64,000 nucleotides of DNA, taken from NCBI GenBank assembly GCA_964536835.1, contig CAZIAZ010000004.1, positions 19,558 through 83,557 of the forward strand, in the 5' to 3' direction. Made by a program: the position numbers and the translations under genes. The DNA is from DAONFI01 sp035403485 (GTDB taxonomy: Bacteria; Planctomycetota; Phycisphaerae; SM23-33). The notes under the pieces are model-generated. The model did no database searches. It had not been told where the DNA came from and saw nothing but the letters and a program-made list of their open reading frames with translations. Positions 25,352 to 33,655 of this stretch are shown one piece after another (within the stretch, counting starts at the first letter, position 1; each line of letters starts with the position of its first letter).

Positions 25352-25549
25352 ATAATTTACTCAAAGTGGCCGATTCGCGTTATAAGGCTCGGTAACGACT
25401 TATGCTGCAAACAATTACGACATGCGTGACAAATAGTTCTGCGATGTCGCCTTTGTGAGCCGCGGTAATGTATTTTATTGCAAAATAAGTCTTTTGCTTT
25501 TTAGCCTCATATGCGAAAAATCGTAAATCGGTCAGTTTGAATAAATTAA
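25352..25549. repeat. 198-bp inverted-end repeat, TTCAAACTG type
   Basis: Left end at about 25352-25376 (TCAAAGTGGCCGATT) and right end at 25521-25549 (complement TTCAAACTGACCGATT) are imperfect inverted repeats. The right 85 bases, reversed, match 63747-63826 including TTTTGCAATAAAATA and ATTACCGCGG. It occupies most of the gene-free stretch before tRNA-Ala; 25177-25351 shows nothing else. Confidence 0.7.
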
Positions 25550-25579
25550 AGAACTTTTTATACAAAATACAAAAACTGC

Positions 25580-25608
25580 TTCACAATTTGCCGCACGATT
25601 TGTATACT
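25580..25608 (+). promoter_or_regulatory. Promoter of tRNA-Ala
   Basis: TTCACA (25580-25585), 17 bases, TATACT (25603-25608), fourteen bases before the tRNA. Confidence 0.6.
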
Positions 25609-25621
25609 TTCCAAACCCTTC

Positions 25622-25694
25622 GGGGCCGTAGCTCAATTGGGAGAGCGTCGCGTTCGCAATGCGGAGGTTGAGGGTTCGATCCCCTTCGGCTCCA
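25622..25694 (+). tRNA. tRNA-Ala (anticodon CGC)
   Basis: Acceptor GGGGCCG pairs with CGGCTCC; D-arm, T-arm (GGTTCGATCCC) and anticodon loop TTCGCAA are in place, discriminator A, CCA not encoded. The anticodon stem has two G-U pairs. Confidence 0.95.
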
Positions 25695-25704
25695 TATTTT
25701 CAAC

Positions 25705-25743
25705 AAAGGGCATGTTCGGCTGACGCCGCGCATGCCCTTTTTT
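25705..25743 (+). terminator. Intrinsic terminator of tRNA-Ala
   Basis: AAAGGGCATG ... CATGCCCTTT with a 16-base loop region and a T-run, eleven bases after the tRNA. Confidence 0.85.
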
Positions 25744-25809
25744 CATTGGTTTTACGCCCGACGTCAGGATAACATATCGGTTGGCGTATTTTATAAATAC
25801 ACACAGCCG

Positions 25810-25837
25810 CCGGCTGATTGCAGGCCGGGGGTTTTTT
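25810..25837 (+). terminator. Terminator-like hairpin in the leader of the EamA gene
   Basis: CCGGC, 9-base loop, GCCGG, then GG and six T, 44 bases before the EamA start. It could be a second stop for tRNA-Ala or an attenuator. Confidence 0.45.
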
Positions 25838-25881
25838 ATTCATAATATTTTTGCGATTTGTCATTTTGAAAGGAAAAAGAC

Positions 25882-26316
25882 ATGAATTGGGGAGCATTGA
25901 ACGTCTGGTGGGTATATGCGCTGGCGTCGGCGTTTTTCGCAGCGTTGACGGCGGTGCTTGCGAAAGTGGGCGTAAAGGGCATAGACTCGGATTTGGCGAC
26001 GGCGATTCGCACGATAGTGATACTGATTATTACTTGGGGGATAGTGTTTTTCAAAAATGGTGCGGGCGGTTTGAACAGCCTTTCAAAAAACAATGTGCTG
26101 TTCCTGGTGCTTTCTGGCATAGCGACTGGGCTGTCGTGGCTGTTCTATTTCAGGGCGCTACAGATGGGCAAGGTTTCGCACGTAGCAGCCGTCGACAAAA
26201 CCAGCGTGGCACTGGCGATGATACTGGCGGTTATCTTCCTGCACGACGCACTAAGCCTGAAACTCATATTAGGCGTACTGATGGTAATGGCCGGCACGAT
26301 GATAATTATCCTTTAG
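25882..26316 (+). CDS. EamA/DMT-family membrane protein (single domain)
   Basis: 144 residues and about four to five membrane segments covering one EamA repeat; full transporters have two such repeats, so this form probably dimerises. Typical marks are an N-terminal helix with KVGVKGIDSD and the C-terminal VDKTSVALAMILAVIFL. The family exports or imports small metabolites, with the substrate unknown. AAGGA lies about nine bases before the start. The stop codon TAG is formed by the left end of the repeat at 26313. Confidence 0.85.
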   Translation: MNWGALNVWWVYALASAFFAALTAVLAKVGVKGIDSDLATAIRTIVILIITWGIVFFKNGAGGLNSLSKNNVLFLVLSGIATGLSWLFYFRALQMGKVSHVAAVDKTSVALAMILAVIFLHDALSLKLILGVLMVMAGTMIIIL

Positions 26317-26475
26317 AGCATGTTAAACTTGATATGCGTCATTTCTGCTGGCTGCAACATCGCTCTGCTACGTCAGGCTGCATCGGAATACGGGCAGTAT
26401 TCCTGCTTCGCCTTCCTTGCATAGCTCGTTTCGCCAACGCATAAAGTGTCGTATCTCAAGTTTAACATGCTTTAA
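26313..26475. repeat. 163-bp dispersed repeat with inverted ends, TTAGAGCA type
   Basis: The ends contain the exact 16-base inverted repeat AGCATGTTAAACTTGA (26317-26332 and its complement at 26455-26470), flanked by TTAGAGCA-like termini. In reverse orientation the interior matches the element at 10789 (GCAAGGAAGG, GGAATACTGCC, CTGACG, CCAGCA). The left end overlaps the EamA stop codon. Confidence 0.8.
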
Positions 26476-26511
26476 AAATTCCTGACCTCATATCTTTCGG
26501 ATTTTTTACAA

Positions 26512-26583
26512 AACCTATCCCAAAAACATGGGCGTCAACGAAACCGAACAATTTTGCGGGCAGCCAAGTTTTGGGGATGGGTT
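26512..26583. repeat. 72-bp repeat, AACCTATCCCAAAAAC type, core deleted
   Basis: Left AACCTATCCCAAAAAC and right GTTTTGGGGATGGGTT are inverted ends. The sequence between matches both outer parts of the element at 39556-39724, but the central core of about 85-95 bases is missing. Confidence 0.75.
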
Positions 26584-26624
26584 ATAAAAACGTTTTATTT
26601 GCAATTCGCAGGCATTCTTTAAAC

Positions 26625-26653
26625 ACGATTCTCAAAATTTTTTTGAGAATCGT
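26625..26653. terminator. Perfect 13-bp inverted repeat, terminator-like
   Basis: ACGATTCTCAAAA, three-base loop, TTTTGAGAATCGT. It could stop transcription from the left, just before the tRNA-Phe promoter. Confidence 0.4.
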
Positions 26654-26666
26654 TCTTGATAAAAAC

Positions 26667-26694
26667 TTGACAGATGCGGCGAAAACGTTAAAGT
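26667..26694 (+). promoter_or_regulatory. Promoter of tRNA-Phe
   Basis: Consensus TTGACA (26667-26672), 16 bases, TAAAGT (26689-26694). Confidence 0.6.
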
Positions 26695-26727
26695 AGCCTC
26701 TCCCACTGGGGTGGATTTTACCCCCAT

Positions 26728-26800
26728 GGCCAGGTAGCTCAGGTGGTAGAGCGCGGCCCTGAAAAGGCCGGCGTCGCTGGTTCGACTCCAGTCCTGGCCA
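26728..26800 (+). tRNA. tRNA-Phe (anticodon GAA)
   Basis: Acceptor GGCCAGG pairs with CCTGGCC, T-arm GGTTCGACTCC, anticodon GAA in loop CTGAAAA, discriminator A, CCA not encoded. Confidence 0.96.
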
Positions 26801-26828
26801 TTTTTATTGCGCCGCCGGCTGGTAACGC

Positions 26829-26858
26829 TTGATTTTGCCAGCCTGCAGCGATTACAAT
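26829..26858 (+). promoter_or_regulatory. Promoter of tRNA-Thr
   Basis: TTGATT (26829-26834), 18 bases, TACAAT (26853-26858), between the two tRNAs. Confidence 0.5.
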
Positions 26859-26870
26859 TCACAAAACCAC

Positions 26871-26943
26871 GCCAGCATAGCTCAGTTGGTAGAGCACCGC
26901 ATTTGTAATGCGGCGGTCGCGGGTTCGAGTCCCTCTGCTGGCT
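26871..26943 (+). tRNA. tRNA-Thr (anticodon TGT)
   Basis: Acceptor GCCAGCA pairs with TGCTGGC, anticodon TGT in loop TTTGTAA, T-arm GGTTCGAGTCC, discriminator T, CCA not encoded. A T-run follows at once. Confidence 0.95.
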
Positions 26944-27060
26944 TTTTTCATGCGCAAAAATCGGGACAAAGCGGGATAAAAATGCCCAAAATCATCCATT
27001 TCGCGCCTAAAATGAATTGACTCATCGTTCCGCGAACGGTAAATATAGGATTTGCAAGAA

Positions 27061-27106
27061 CCTGTCAAAATTGCGCCGCCAGCTGCAGGACAGTCGTTTT
27101 GACAGG
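27061..27106. promoter_or_regulatory. Perfect 10-bp inverted repeat upstream of dnaK
   Basis: CCTGTCAAAA (27061-27070) and TTTTGACAGG (27097-27106), about 80-125 bases upstream of the predicted sigma-54 start, a distance usual for an enhancer-binding protein site. It could also form a hairpin. Confidence 0.45.
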
Positions 27107-27159
27107 CGATAACATGCGACAAAAATACACAACACACTTTCAATAAAGGGTTTAAGTTT

Positions 27160-27176
27160 TTGGCACGGCCATTGCA
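27160..27176 (+). promoter_or_regulatory. Sigma-54 (-24/-12) promoter of dnaK
   Basis: TTGGCACGGCCATTGCA: GG and GC are separated by exactly ten bases, matching TGGCACG-N4-TTGCW at every key position. The start would fall near 27187, about 50 bases before the dnaK ATG. No good sigma-70 or heat-shock sigma promoter, nor a CIRCE repeat, is seen in the same spacer. Confidence 0.7.
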
Positions 27177-27236
27177 TATATTTTGCTAACGTCACCTCTG
27201 CGCAGCCGGGGTGATGAATAGAAAGAGGTGAATATT

Positions 27237-29153
27237 ATGGCATCAAAAAAAGTAATCGGAATAGACTTGGGCACGACCAACAGCGTCGTTGCCGTCATGG
27301 AGGGCGCTGAACCCAAAGTGCTCATCAACCAGCAGGGTTCACGCACTACGCCCAGCGTGGTGGCGTTTACCGACAAGGGCGAACGACTCGTCGGCCAGCC
27401 TGCCAAGCATCAGCAGGTGACAAACCCCAAAAATACGTTTTTCTCCATAAAGCGGTTCATGGGCAGACGTCACAACGAAGTCAGCCATGAGGAAAAAATT
27501 GTGCCCTACGAAGTCGTGGGCGGGCCGAATGACCTCGTGAAAGTCAAAGCGCAGGGCAAGGAATACACCCCGCAGGAAATTTCATCCATGATTCTCCAGG
27601 AACTCAAAAAAGTTGCAGAGGATTATCTGGGTGAAAAAGTGGATAAAGCCGTCATAACCGTGCCGGCATATTTCAACGACTCGCAACGTACCGCCACCAA
27701 GGAAGCCGGTGAAATCGCCGGCTTGAAGGTGGAACGTATAATAAACGAGCCGACCGCAGCGGCACTGGCGTACGGCCTTGAAAACAAGAAAAACGAAAAA
27801 GTCGCCGTGTTCGACTTCGGCGGCGGCACTTTCGATATCTCCATACTGGACATCGGCGACAACGTCTTCGAAGTGTTAGCCACCAACGGCGATACGCATC
27901 TGGGCGGCGATGACCTCGACGAAGTTCTCATCAATTACATCGCCGATGAATTCAAACGTACCGAAGGCATTGATCTCCGCACGGATGCGATGGCTCTTCA
28001 GCGGCTGAAAGAAGCAGCTGAAAAGGCCAAATGCGAACTGTCCACCGCGATGGAGGCGAACATCAATCTGCCGTTCATCACCGCTACCGCGTCGGGCCCC
28101 AAACACCTGACCATGACCATCACGCGAGCCAAGTTCGAACAGATTGCCGAAGACATATTCAACCGCCTTGTCAACCCGTGCAAAAAATGCCTGGCTGACG
28201 CCAAACTCTCGCCCAGCCAGATTGACGAAGTCATACTCGTCGGCGGTTCGACCCGTATCCCCAAAGCCCGCGAAATCGTCAAACAGATTTTCGGCAAAGA
28301 GCCCAACAAGTCGGTCAACCCCGACGAAGTGGTGGCTATGGGCGCCGCAATTCAGGGCGCTATTCTCGCCGGCGAAGTCGAAGAACAGATGGTTCTGCTC
28401 GACGTTACGCCGCTGTCACTGGGCGTGGAAACGCTCGGCGGCGTGATGACCAAACTCATCGAACGCAACACGACCATTCCGACTGAAAAGAAGGAAGTCT
28501 TCTCTACCGCCGCAGACAGCCAGACCGAAGTGACCATTCACGTGCTGCAGGGCGAGCGGGAATTTGCCCGCGACAACCGTACGCTCGGCCAGTTCAACCT
28601 GACCGGCATACCGGCTGCCCCGCGAGGCATACCGCAGATTGAAGTCACATTCTCGATTGACGCCAACGGCATATTGAACGTCAAGGCCAAAGACCTCGGC
28701 ACAGGCAAGGAACAGATCATCGAGATTAAAGGCTCAAGCGGCCTGAACAGCGACGAAATCGATAAAATGCGCCATGATGCCGAATCGCACGCCGAAGAGG
28801 ATAAAAAACGGCGCCAGCTAGTCGACCTGAAAAACCAGGCAGATAACATGGCTTACCAGGCGGAAAAGACCCTCAAGGAAAACGGCGAAAAAGTGCCGGC
28901 TGAAGACCGCAGCACTATCGAGTCGGCAATCAGCGCCCTGAAAGAGGCTGCAAAAGGCGACGACGCAGAGGCAATCAAACGCGCGATGCAGAATCTTGAG
29001 CAGGCGTCGCACAAGATGGCGGAGGCTATGTACAAATCCGCTTCTGCACAGCAGCAGACGAACTCCGCCGCCGACCAGCAGGGTGCACCTGCAAGTGAAC
29101 AGAAAAAAGACGATGATGTAATCGACGCAGAATACGAAGTCAAAAAGGATTGA
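27237..29153 (+). CDS. dnaK: Chaperone Hsp70
   Basis: A 638-residue Hsp70 that holds and refolds client proteins in an ATP cycle driven by DnaJ and GrpE. The nucleotide domain begins GIDLGTTNSVVAVMEG and contains VPAYFNDSQR and FDFGGGTFDIS; the substrate domain follows with the linker VLLDVTPLSLG near 390; the C-terminal tail is acidic (DDDVIDAEYEVKKD). The start at 27237 has AGAGGTG seven bases upstream. No grpE, dnaJ or hrcA is in the window, so this is a stand-alone dnaK, with the unusual sigma-54 promoter as main regulatory signal and a strong terminator after it. Confidence 0.97.
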   Translation: MASKKVIGIDLGTTNSVVAVMEGAEPKVLINQQGSRTTPSVVAFTDKGERLVGQPAKHQQVTNPKNTFFSIKRFMGRRHNEVSHEEKIVPYEVVGGPNDLVKVKAQGKEYTPQEISSMILQELKKVAEDYLGEKVDKAVITVPAYFNDSQRTATKEAGEIAGLKVERIINEPTAAALAYGLENKKNEKVAVFDFGGGTFDISILDIGDNVFEVLATNGDTHLGGDDLDEVLINYIADEFKRTEGIDLRTDAMALQRLKEAAEKAKCELSTAMEANINLPFITATASGPKHLTMTITRAKFEQIAEDIFNRLVNPCKKCLADAKLSPSQIDEVILVGGSTRIPKAREIVKQIFGKEPNKSVNPDEVVAMGAAIQGAILAGEVEEQMVLLDVTPLSLGVETLGGVMTKLIERNTTIPTEKKEVFSTAADSQTEVTIHVLQGEREFARDNRTLGQFNLTGIPAAPRGIPQIEVTFSIDANGILNVKAKDLGTGKEQIIEIKGSSGLNSDEIDKMRHDAESHAEEDKKRRQLVDLKNQADNMAYQAEKTLKENGEKVPAEDRSTIESAISALKEAAKGDDAEAIKRAMQNLEQASHKMAEAMYKSASAQQQTNSAADQQGAPASEQKKDDDVIDAEYEVKKD

Positions 29154-29184
29154 CGTATCTGTCCGGTTATTAACGGAATGAACA

Positions 29185-29218
29185 AAAAGCGTAGCCCGAT
29201 GTGCGGCTACGCTTTTTT
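29185..29218 (+). terminator. Intrinsic terminator of dnaK
   Basis: AAAAGCGTAGCC, eight-base loop, GGCTACGCTTTTTT. A perfect stem about 30 bases after the stop. Confidence 0.93.
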
Positions 29219-29327
29219 ATGCGCCAGCGGCTTGCAAATGCGTATCTGACAAATTAAAGTAGTTTTTGAATTTAAAAACGCTAGAGCATGAAAGGCTGCA
29301 TATGAACAGTGCAGGAGGTATTTATTT

Positions 29328-29978
29328 ATGCGATTGGTTGCAATATTGTTATTGGCGGGCGGAATTTTCTTTTCGGGGTGCGGAGATAACAGGCCTATGC
29401 GTATAGTATGTATCGGCGACAGTCTTACCGCATGTGGCGGCGAAGGCGGCCATTATAGCGATTATCTTCAGGCATGGCTGCCGAATGATGAAGTCATCAA
29501 CAAAGGCATCGGCGGTGATACGTTGGGCGGCGGCCGAAAACGCTTCGAGAAAGACGTGCTGCAACTGCATCCTGACGTGATAGTCATAGAACTTGGAGCA
29601 AACGATTTCTGGAAAGCGAGCACGCCTGTATCGGAATTGGCAGGCTTTCTCGAATCGATGGTCGCCGATTCAAAAACCGCCGGCGCGGAAGTCGTCATAG
29701 CCAGTTGTTTCGGCAGCCGAAAATATGACAATGACACGCCGACGACAGAAATTGCCCGTAAGCAGAAATTCTACGCACAGCAGATAGCCGATTTCGAAAA
29801 CGATATCGTTTCGCGGTACGGCTGTTATTACGTACCGGACATGCAGGTTGACATAAGGCCGAACGGCAAATCACCTTATTGGGATGATACAAATCACCCA
29901 AACAAGGCCGGCAATGAGTTAGTCGCACGCCGAATTTTCACTGAATTGAAAAAAGCCATCGCCGCCAAACAAAAATAA
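29328..29978 (+). CDS. SGNH/GDSL-family lipase/esterase lipoprotein
   Basis: 216 residues with a lipoprotein signal (lipobox FSGC near 15-18). The SGNH hydrolase blocks are visible: GDSLTACGGEGG (nucleophile Ser near 31), KGIGGDTLGGG, ELGANDFWKA and the C-terminal DTNHPNKAG with the catalytic Asp and His. It likely deacylates or de-esterifies a sugar, lipid or peptidoglycan ester in the periplasm. AGGAGG lies about nine bases before the start. Confidence 0.87.
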   Translation: MRLVAILLLAGGIFFSGCGDNRPMRIVCIGDSLTACGGEGGHYSDYLQAWLPNDEVINKGIGGDTLGGGRKRFEKDVLQLHPDVIVIELGANDFWKASTPVSELAGFLESMVADSKTAGAEVVIASCFGSRKYDNDTPTTEIARKQKFYAQQIADFENDIVSRYGCYYVPDMQVDIRPNGKSPYWDDTNHPNKAGNELVARRIFTELKKAIAAKQK

Positions 29979-29981
29979 GTC

Positions 29982-30144
29982 CTGTTACGCAACCCTCATT
30001 CGGCAAAGTACATAAACCGTAATTACCATACGCCCCATTACACAGGGCAATCGGAGATTGACTTTCCGCAAATACTTGGGATAATTACTAAAAGCTTCTA
30101 ACAAAATAAAATCATTGTTGGCCGAATGAGTGGCCTTTTGTCAG
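29982..30144. repeat. Possible 163-bp inverted-end element, CTCATTCGGC type
   Basis: CTCATTCGGC (29995-30004) and its complement GCCGAATGAG (30121-30130), with weaker similarity extending outward to give about the same length as the other elements. The interior does not match the shared core. It may instead be RNA structure. Confidence 0.35.
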
Positions 30145-30227
30145 ACGCTCTAAATCTCGACGGTTAAAACCCGTAGCATCGTATTTATAAGACGTTTGCC
30201 TGTCCGCCTGACAGCGGATGCTTCATT

Positions 30228-30253
30228 TACGGTTTTTAAAAAAACCGTATAAT
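30228..30253 (+). promoter_or_regulatory. Palindrome overlapping a TATAAT box
   Basis: TACGGTTTTT-AA-AAAAACCGTA (30228-30249), followed by TATAAT at 30248-30253, 165 bases before the PbgA-like gene. It is a plausible promoter with an operator; the -35 is weak. A small hairpin TCCGC-CTGACA-GCGGA lies at 30204-30219. Confidence 0.35.
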
Positions 30254-30418
30254 TATGAAGGATATATTAAATAGCTGTAAAAATTCGTGACAATCAATCT
30301 CGGCGGCGTATGGATTACGTCGGCCATCTTCCCACAAAGATTATTCCAAATTTCCGACAAGTACAGATTGACTGCAAGATAATGTTGAGACGGACGGTTT
30401 TACATGAGGTATATTGAC

Positions 30419-32326
30419 ATGAAGTCGAATATTCGCAAAACGCTGGATGTGTTTTTCCTGCTGAGTTATTTTGCGGTGCTCGTAAACACGGCCAACTTTT
30501 TGAGTGAAGTGGCGTATGAAAATTTCGTCACCGTCATGTTTACCGTGGCTGTATGGTTGTTTTACAGTGCGGCGTATCTGCTGCCGGCGTATCTGCTGTC
30601 GCACCTGCTATGCTTCTGTGTCATGCGTAAAAAAGATGAACCGTCGAGACGGACATCGAAAATCAAAGCCGGCCTGATTTACTCCGCCGCCGTTCTATTG
30701 GCCACACTGGTGCAGTTGTTCATCATAACCGATTACACGGTTTACATGGCATTCCGTTTCCACTGCAACTCGTTCGTTATAAATCTGCTTACTACGCCCG
30801 GCGGCATAAAGTCAATGGACATAAATTCAGAATCTCAATTTCTTTTCGCAATAAAAATTGCAGGTGTTCTGCTGATTCAGTTGGCGATGTTGTTCGTTGC
30901 GATTTTCCTGCGGCGATTCAGATGGTTAGCCGGCAGAGTCAACCCCGGATATGTGTGGGCTACAGTGCTCACATTGTTAGCCGTCTGCGGTTTGTCGCAG
31001 GGTATTGGTTACGGCATGGCCAAACTCCGTTGGCATACTGATATATTAACCGCATCGCAGGCTTTTCCGCTTTATCAGCCGGTCACGTTCCTCAGCATAG
31101 GCAGAAAACTCGGCCTGGAGAAAAAACGCGAATATGAAGTCAATATGCATGTCAGCGGCAATACTCTGAAATATCCGCTGAAACCCATGGCTGCAGCTCC
31201 GACGCACAAGTATAACGTCATATACATGGTTGCCGAATCATGGCGAGCCGACATGCTCAGTCCGGATATAATGCCGCAAACATATGCTTTTGCCCAAAAA
31301 CACGGCTTGCTATTCAAAAATCATTATTCCGGCGGCGTAGGGACGCGAATGGGAATTTTTTCCATGTTTTATGGCCTTTACGGCCCGTACTGGTTCAATA
31401 TGCTGCACGAGACCCAGCCGCCCGTACTGATGGAAACCCTGCGGCTGAACGACTACGATTTTTATTGCCGTACCAGCCAGGCATTTACATATCCGGAATT
31501 CGACAGGACAGTTTTTTCCCGTATTCCGCCGAAGGATATGTTTGCCATAAGCGACGGCCATCCCAGCTGGCAGCGAGACAGAATGAACGTTGAAAAAATC
31601 GACGAGTGGCTGGACAAACGGAAAAATCAGAATCCTTTTTTCATGTTCATGTTTTTTGAATCGCCGCATGCAAGCTACAATTTCCCGCCGGAATGCGCCA
31701 TCCGTCCCGACTATCGCAAGGATTTCAATTATGCGCGGGATTTGTCAAAAAATCTGCCCCATAAAGAGGTGACGGAAGTTTTTAACCGGTACGTCAATGC
31801 GTCAAATCATCTCGATACGCAGCTTGCCAGGGTGCTGCGGAAACTGGAAGAGAAAAACCTCATTGATTCTTCGATAATCATAATAACCGGCGATCACGGC
31901 GAAGAGTTTCAGGAAAAAGGCTTGTGGGGCCACGGCGGTTCGCAATTCCACGAAGAGCAGCTTCGCGTGCCGTTAGTCATACACATACCTGGCCATGCGC
32001 CGGCAGTGATTAAGGAAAAATCGTCGCACCTTGATATTCCGGCAACAGTTTTCGATGCCCTGGGCATTGAAACGCCAAGCAATGTTTACAGCCTCGGCAG
32101 CAGTCTGTTGCACGGCCCGAGCAGACAATTCATCGTTGCGGCAGGCTGGGACACCATGGTCTATGCCGACAAAGACTGCAAAATAACATTTCCATATCGC
32201 GGCGAAGGACTGCATCATGTTTATTCCGCATCCGACGGCGTTATCAAGAATCACGATGAAATGCAAAAACGGAAATATCCGCAACTGCTCAAAATTCTCA
32301 GGGACATGAGGACTTTTCTGCGATAA
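30419..32326 (+). CDS. Membrane-anchored sulfatase-fold protein, PbgA/YejM-like
   Basis: A 635-residue protein with about five membrane segments in the first 210 residues and a C-terminal alkaline-phosphatase/sulfatase-fold domain in the periplasm. The fold is shown by VAESWRADM near 273, SGGVGTRMGIFSMFYG near 302 (Thr at the nucleophile place), and GDHGEEF near 501. This topology matches YejM/PbgA, which in enterobacteria senses lipopolysaccharide and controls LpxC stability; phosphoethanolamine or lipoteichoic acid transferases are alternatives. The start at 30419 has GAGG about nine bases upstream; an upstream ATG overlaps that site. An envelope role is inferred. Confidence 0.78.
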   Translation: MKSNIRKTLDVFFLLSYFAVLVNTANFLSEVAYENFVTVMFTVAVWLFYSAAYLLPAYLLSHLLCFCVMRKKDEPSRRTSKIKAGLIYSAAVLLATLVQLFIITDYTVYMAFRFHCNSFVINLLTTPGGIKSMDINSESQFLFAIKIAGVLLIQLAMLFVAIFLRRFRWLAGRVNPGYVWATVLTLLAVCGLSQGIGYGMAKLRWHTDILTASQAFPLYQPVTFLSIGRKLGLEKKREYEVNMHVSGNTLKYPLKPMAAAPTHKYNVIYMVAESWRADMLSPDIMPQTYAFAQKHGLLFKNHYSGGVGTRMGIFSMFYGLYGPYWFNMLHETQPPVLMETLRLNDYDFYCRTSQAFTYPEFDRTVFSRIPPKDMFAISDGHPSWQRDRMNVEKIDEWLDKRKNQNPFFMFMFFESPHASYNFPPECAIRPDYRKDFNYARDLSKNLPHKEVTEVFNRYVNASNHLDTQLARVLRKLEEKNLIDSSIIIITGDHGEEFQEKGLWGHGGSQFHEEQLRVPLVIHIPGHAPAVIKEKSSHLDIPATVFDALGIETPSNVYSLGSSLLHGPSRQFIVAAGWDTMVYADKDCKITFPYRGEGLHHVYSASDGVIKNHDEMQKRKYPQLLKILRDMRTFLR

Positions 32327-32349
32327 CTGTTTTACGCGGCTGCCTGTAC

Positions 32350-33498
32350 TCAGAAAATTTTGTTTTTTTGGCGAAACTTAAGCGGCGTCATGCCAAAACG
32401 TTTCTTGAATACTGCGCCCATATATGTGTCGCTACCGAAACCGGCTAACTCGGCGATGCGTGAAACAGTCATGTCTGTTTTCAGCAGCATTTCCTTCGCC
32501 CGCCCTATTCTGGTAAGCTGAATCTCCGCGTTAACGGTTCGGTTAAGGAATTTTTTGAAACGTATTTCAAGGCTGCGTCGCGATGCCGCCACATAATCTG
32601 CCACGTTCTGCACGCCAATGAGCCGGCCAACGTTGGAATGTATGAATCTGACCGCACGTGCGACGTCGACATCATCGACGGCTATCACATCCGTCGACTG
32701 GCGTTCGACTATGCCGGTTGGCTCAACGAAGACGGCTGTCTTGCCGCCGTCTTCGCCGGCTATCATCCTGTCCAGCAATCGCGCGGATTCGTATCCCGCC
32801 CATTCGCCGTTGAGTTCGACGCTGGAAAGCGGCGGCTGACACAACTCGCAGAACAGCTCGTCGTTATCCACTCCCATTACCGCTATTTCATCCGGCACTC
32901 TGATATTTGCCAAAAGAGCCGCATCAAGCACAGCTCGCGCACGAACGTCGGTCGCGGCAAATATGCCGCACGGCTTGGGCAGTCGAGTCAGCCATTCCGC
33001 AAGCAGCGACTGTTCCCGTTTCCACGATACACCTCCGCACGACGGAAAAACGTCGCATTCAATTCCGTGCTTATCCAAAAATCCGACAAATGCGTCCCGC
33101 CGTTGTTTTGACCATATATCCTTAGTCGTGCCGCAAAATGCAAATGAATGAAGACCTTTCGACAAAAAATGCTCGGCAGCCATCTTTGCAATTGTAGTCG
33201 GGTCAGGATGCATGTCCGTTATTCGTTTTCGCTTTTTGGGTGAAATTACGAAATTTTCAGGCGGGTCGTGCACTATGGCAGGGATGTCATATTCCAGAAT
33301 GGCGCCGGCAACTCTTGGCGAATCAACGCGGGCGATAATTCCGTCGATAGTCGACATGTCAGGCAACGACTGTTTTATATCACCAGGAGTCACATAAAAA
33401 GACCACGGCTCGTGACAGCGGGAATATTTGACCACGCCTCGCAATATGCCACGGCCGTAACCACGGGAAGTCTCTATCAGCAGTACAATTCTGCGCAT
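32350..33498 (-). CDS. XylR-type transcriptional regulator (sugar-binding + AraC domains)
   Basis: A 382-residue regulator. Residues about 3-270 form a periplasmic-binding-protein-like sensor of the LacI/XylR type (ETSRGYGRGILRG near the N-terminus, FCGTTKD, DVRARAVLDAA, GVDNDELFCE). Residues about 280-380 are a double-helix AraC domain (ISRI-type VSRIAELAGFGSDTYMGAVF, KKRFGMTPLKFR). The family activates pentose or other sugar genes. The target operon is not adjacent. The ATG at 33498 has TATAAT six bases before it and no ribosome binding site. Confidence 0.87.
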   Translation of the reverse strand: MRRIVLLIETSRGYGRGILRGVVKYSRCHEPWSFYVTPGDIKQSLPDMSTIDGIIARVDSPRVAGAILEYDIPAIVHDPPENFVISPKKRKRITDMHPDPTTIAKMAAEHFLSKGLHSFAFCGTTKDIWSKQRRDAFVGFLDKHGIECDVFPSCGGVSWKREQSLLAEWLTRLPKPCGIFAATDVRARAVLDAALLANIRVPDEIAVMGVDNDELFCELCQPPLSSVELNGEWAGYESARLLDRMIAGEDGGKTAVFVEPTGIVERQSTDVIAVDDVDVARAVRFIHSNVGRLIGVQNVADYVAASRRSLEIRFKKFLNRTVNAEIQLTRIGRAKEMLLKTDMTVSRIAELAGFGSDTYMGAVFKKRFGMTPLKFRQKNKIF

Positions 33499-33504
33499 GG
33501 CAGC

Positions 33505-33513
33505 ATTATACCA
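33505..33513 (-). promoter_or_regulatory. Extended -10 promoter of the XylR-like gene
   Basis: TGGTATAAT on the minus strand, TATAAT ending six bases before the start codon; leaderless arrangement. Confidence 0.55.
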
Positions 33514-33655
33514 GTTCTCAAAATTTTTTCTGCCGGAAAAACCAAATCTGAGCGACAGCAAGTTTCAAGATATCAAATTTAAATCACAAGCAAACAAAAA
33601 ACTTCAAACATATAATTTTCAGATTTTTCACGGATAATCATTACCAAAGCAAAAA

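Noticed and set aside
26632..27143. Short open frames across the tRNA-Phe and tRNA-Thr genes
   Set aside because: They overlap well-folded tRNAs on one or the other strand and lack start signals.
29982..30144. Member of the shared-core repeat family
   Set aside because: Length and inverted ends fit, but the interior has none of the core blocks; kept only as a weak separate element.
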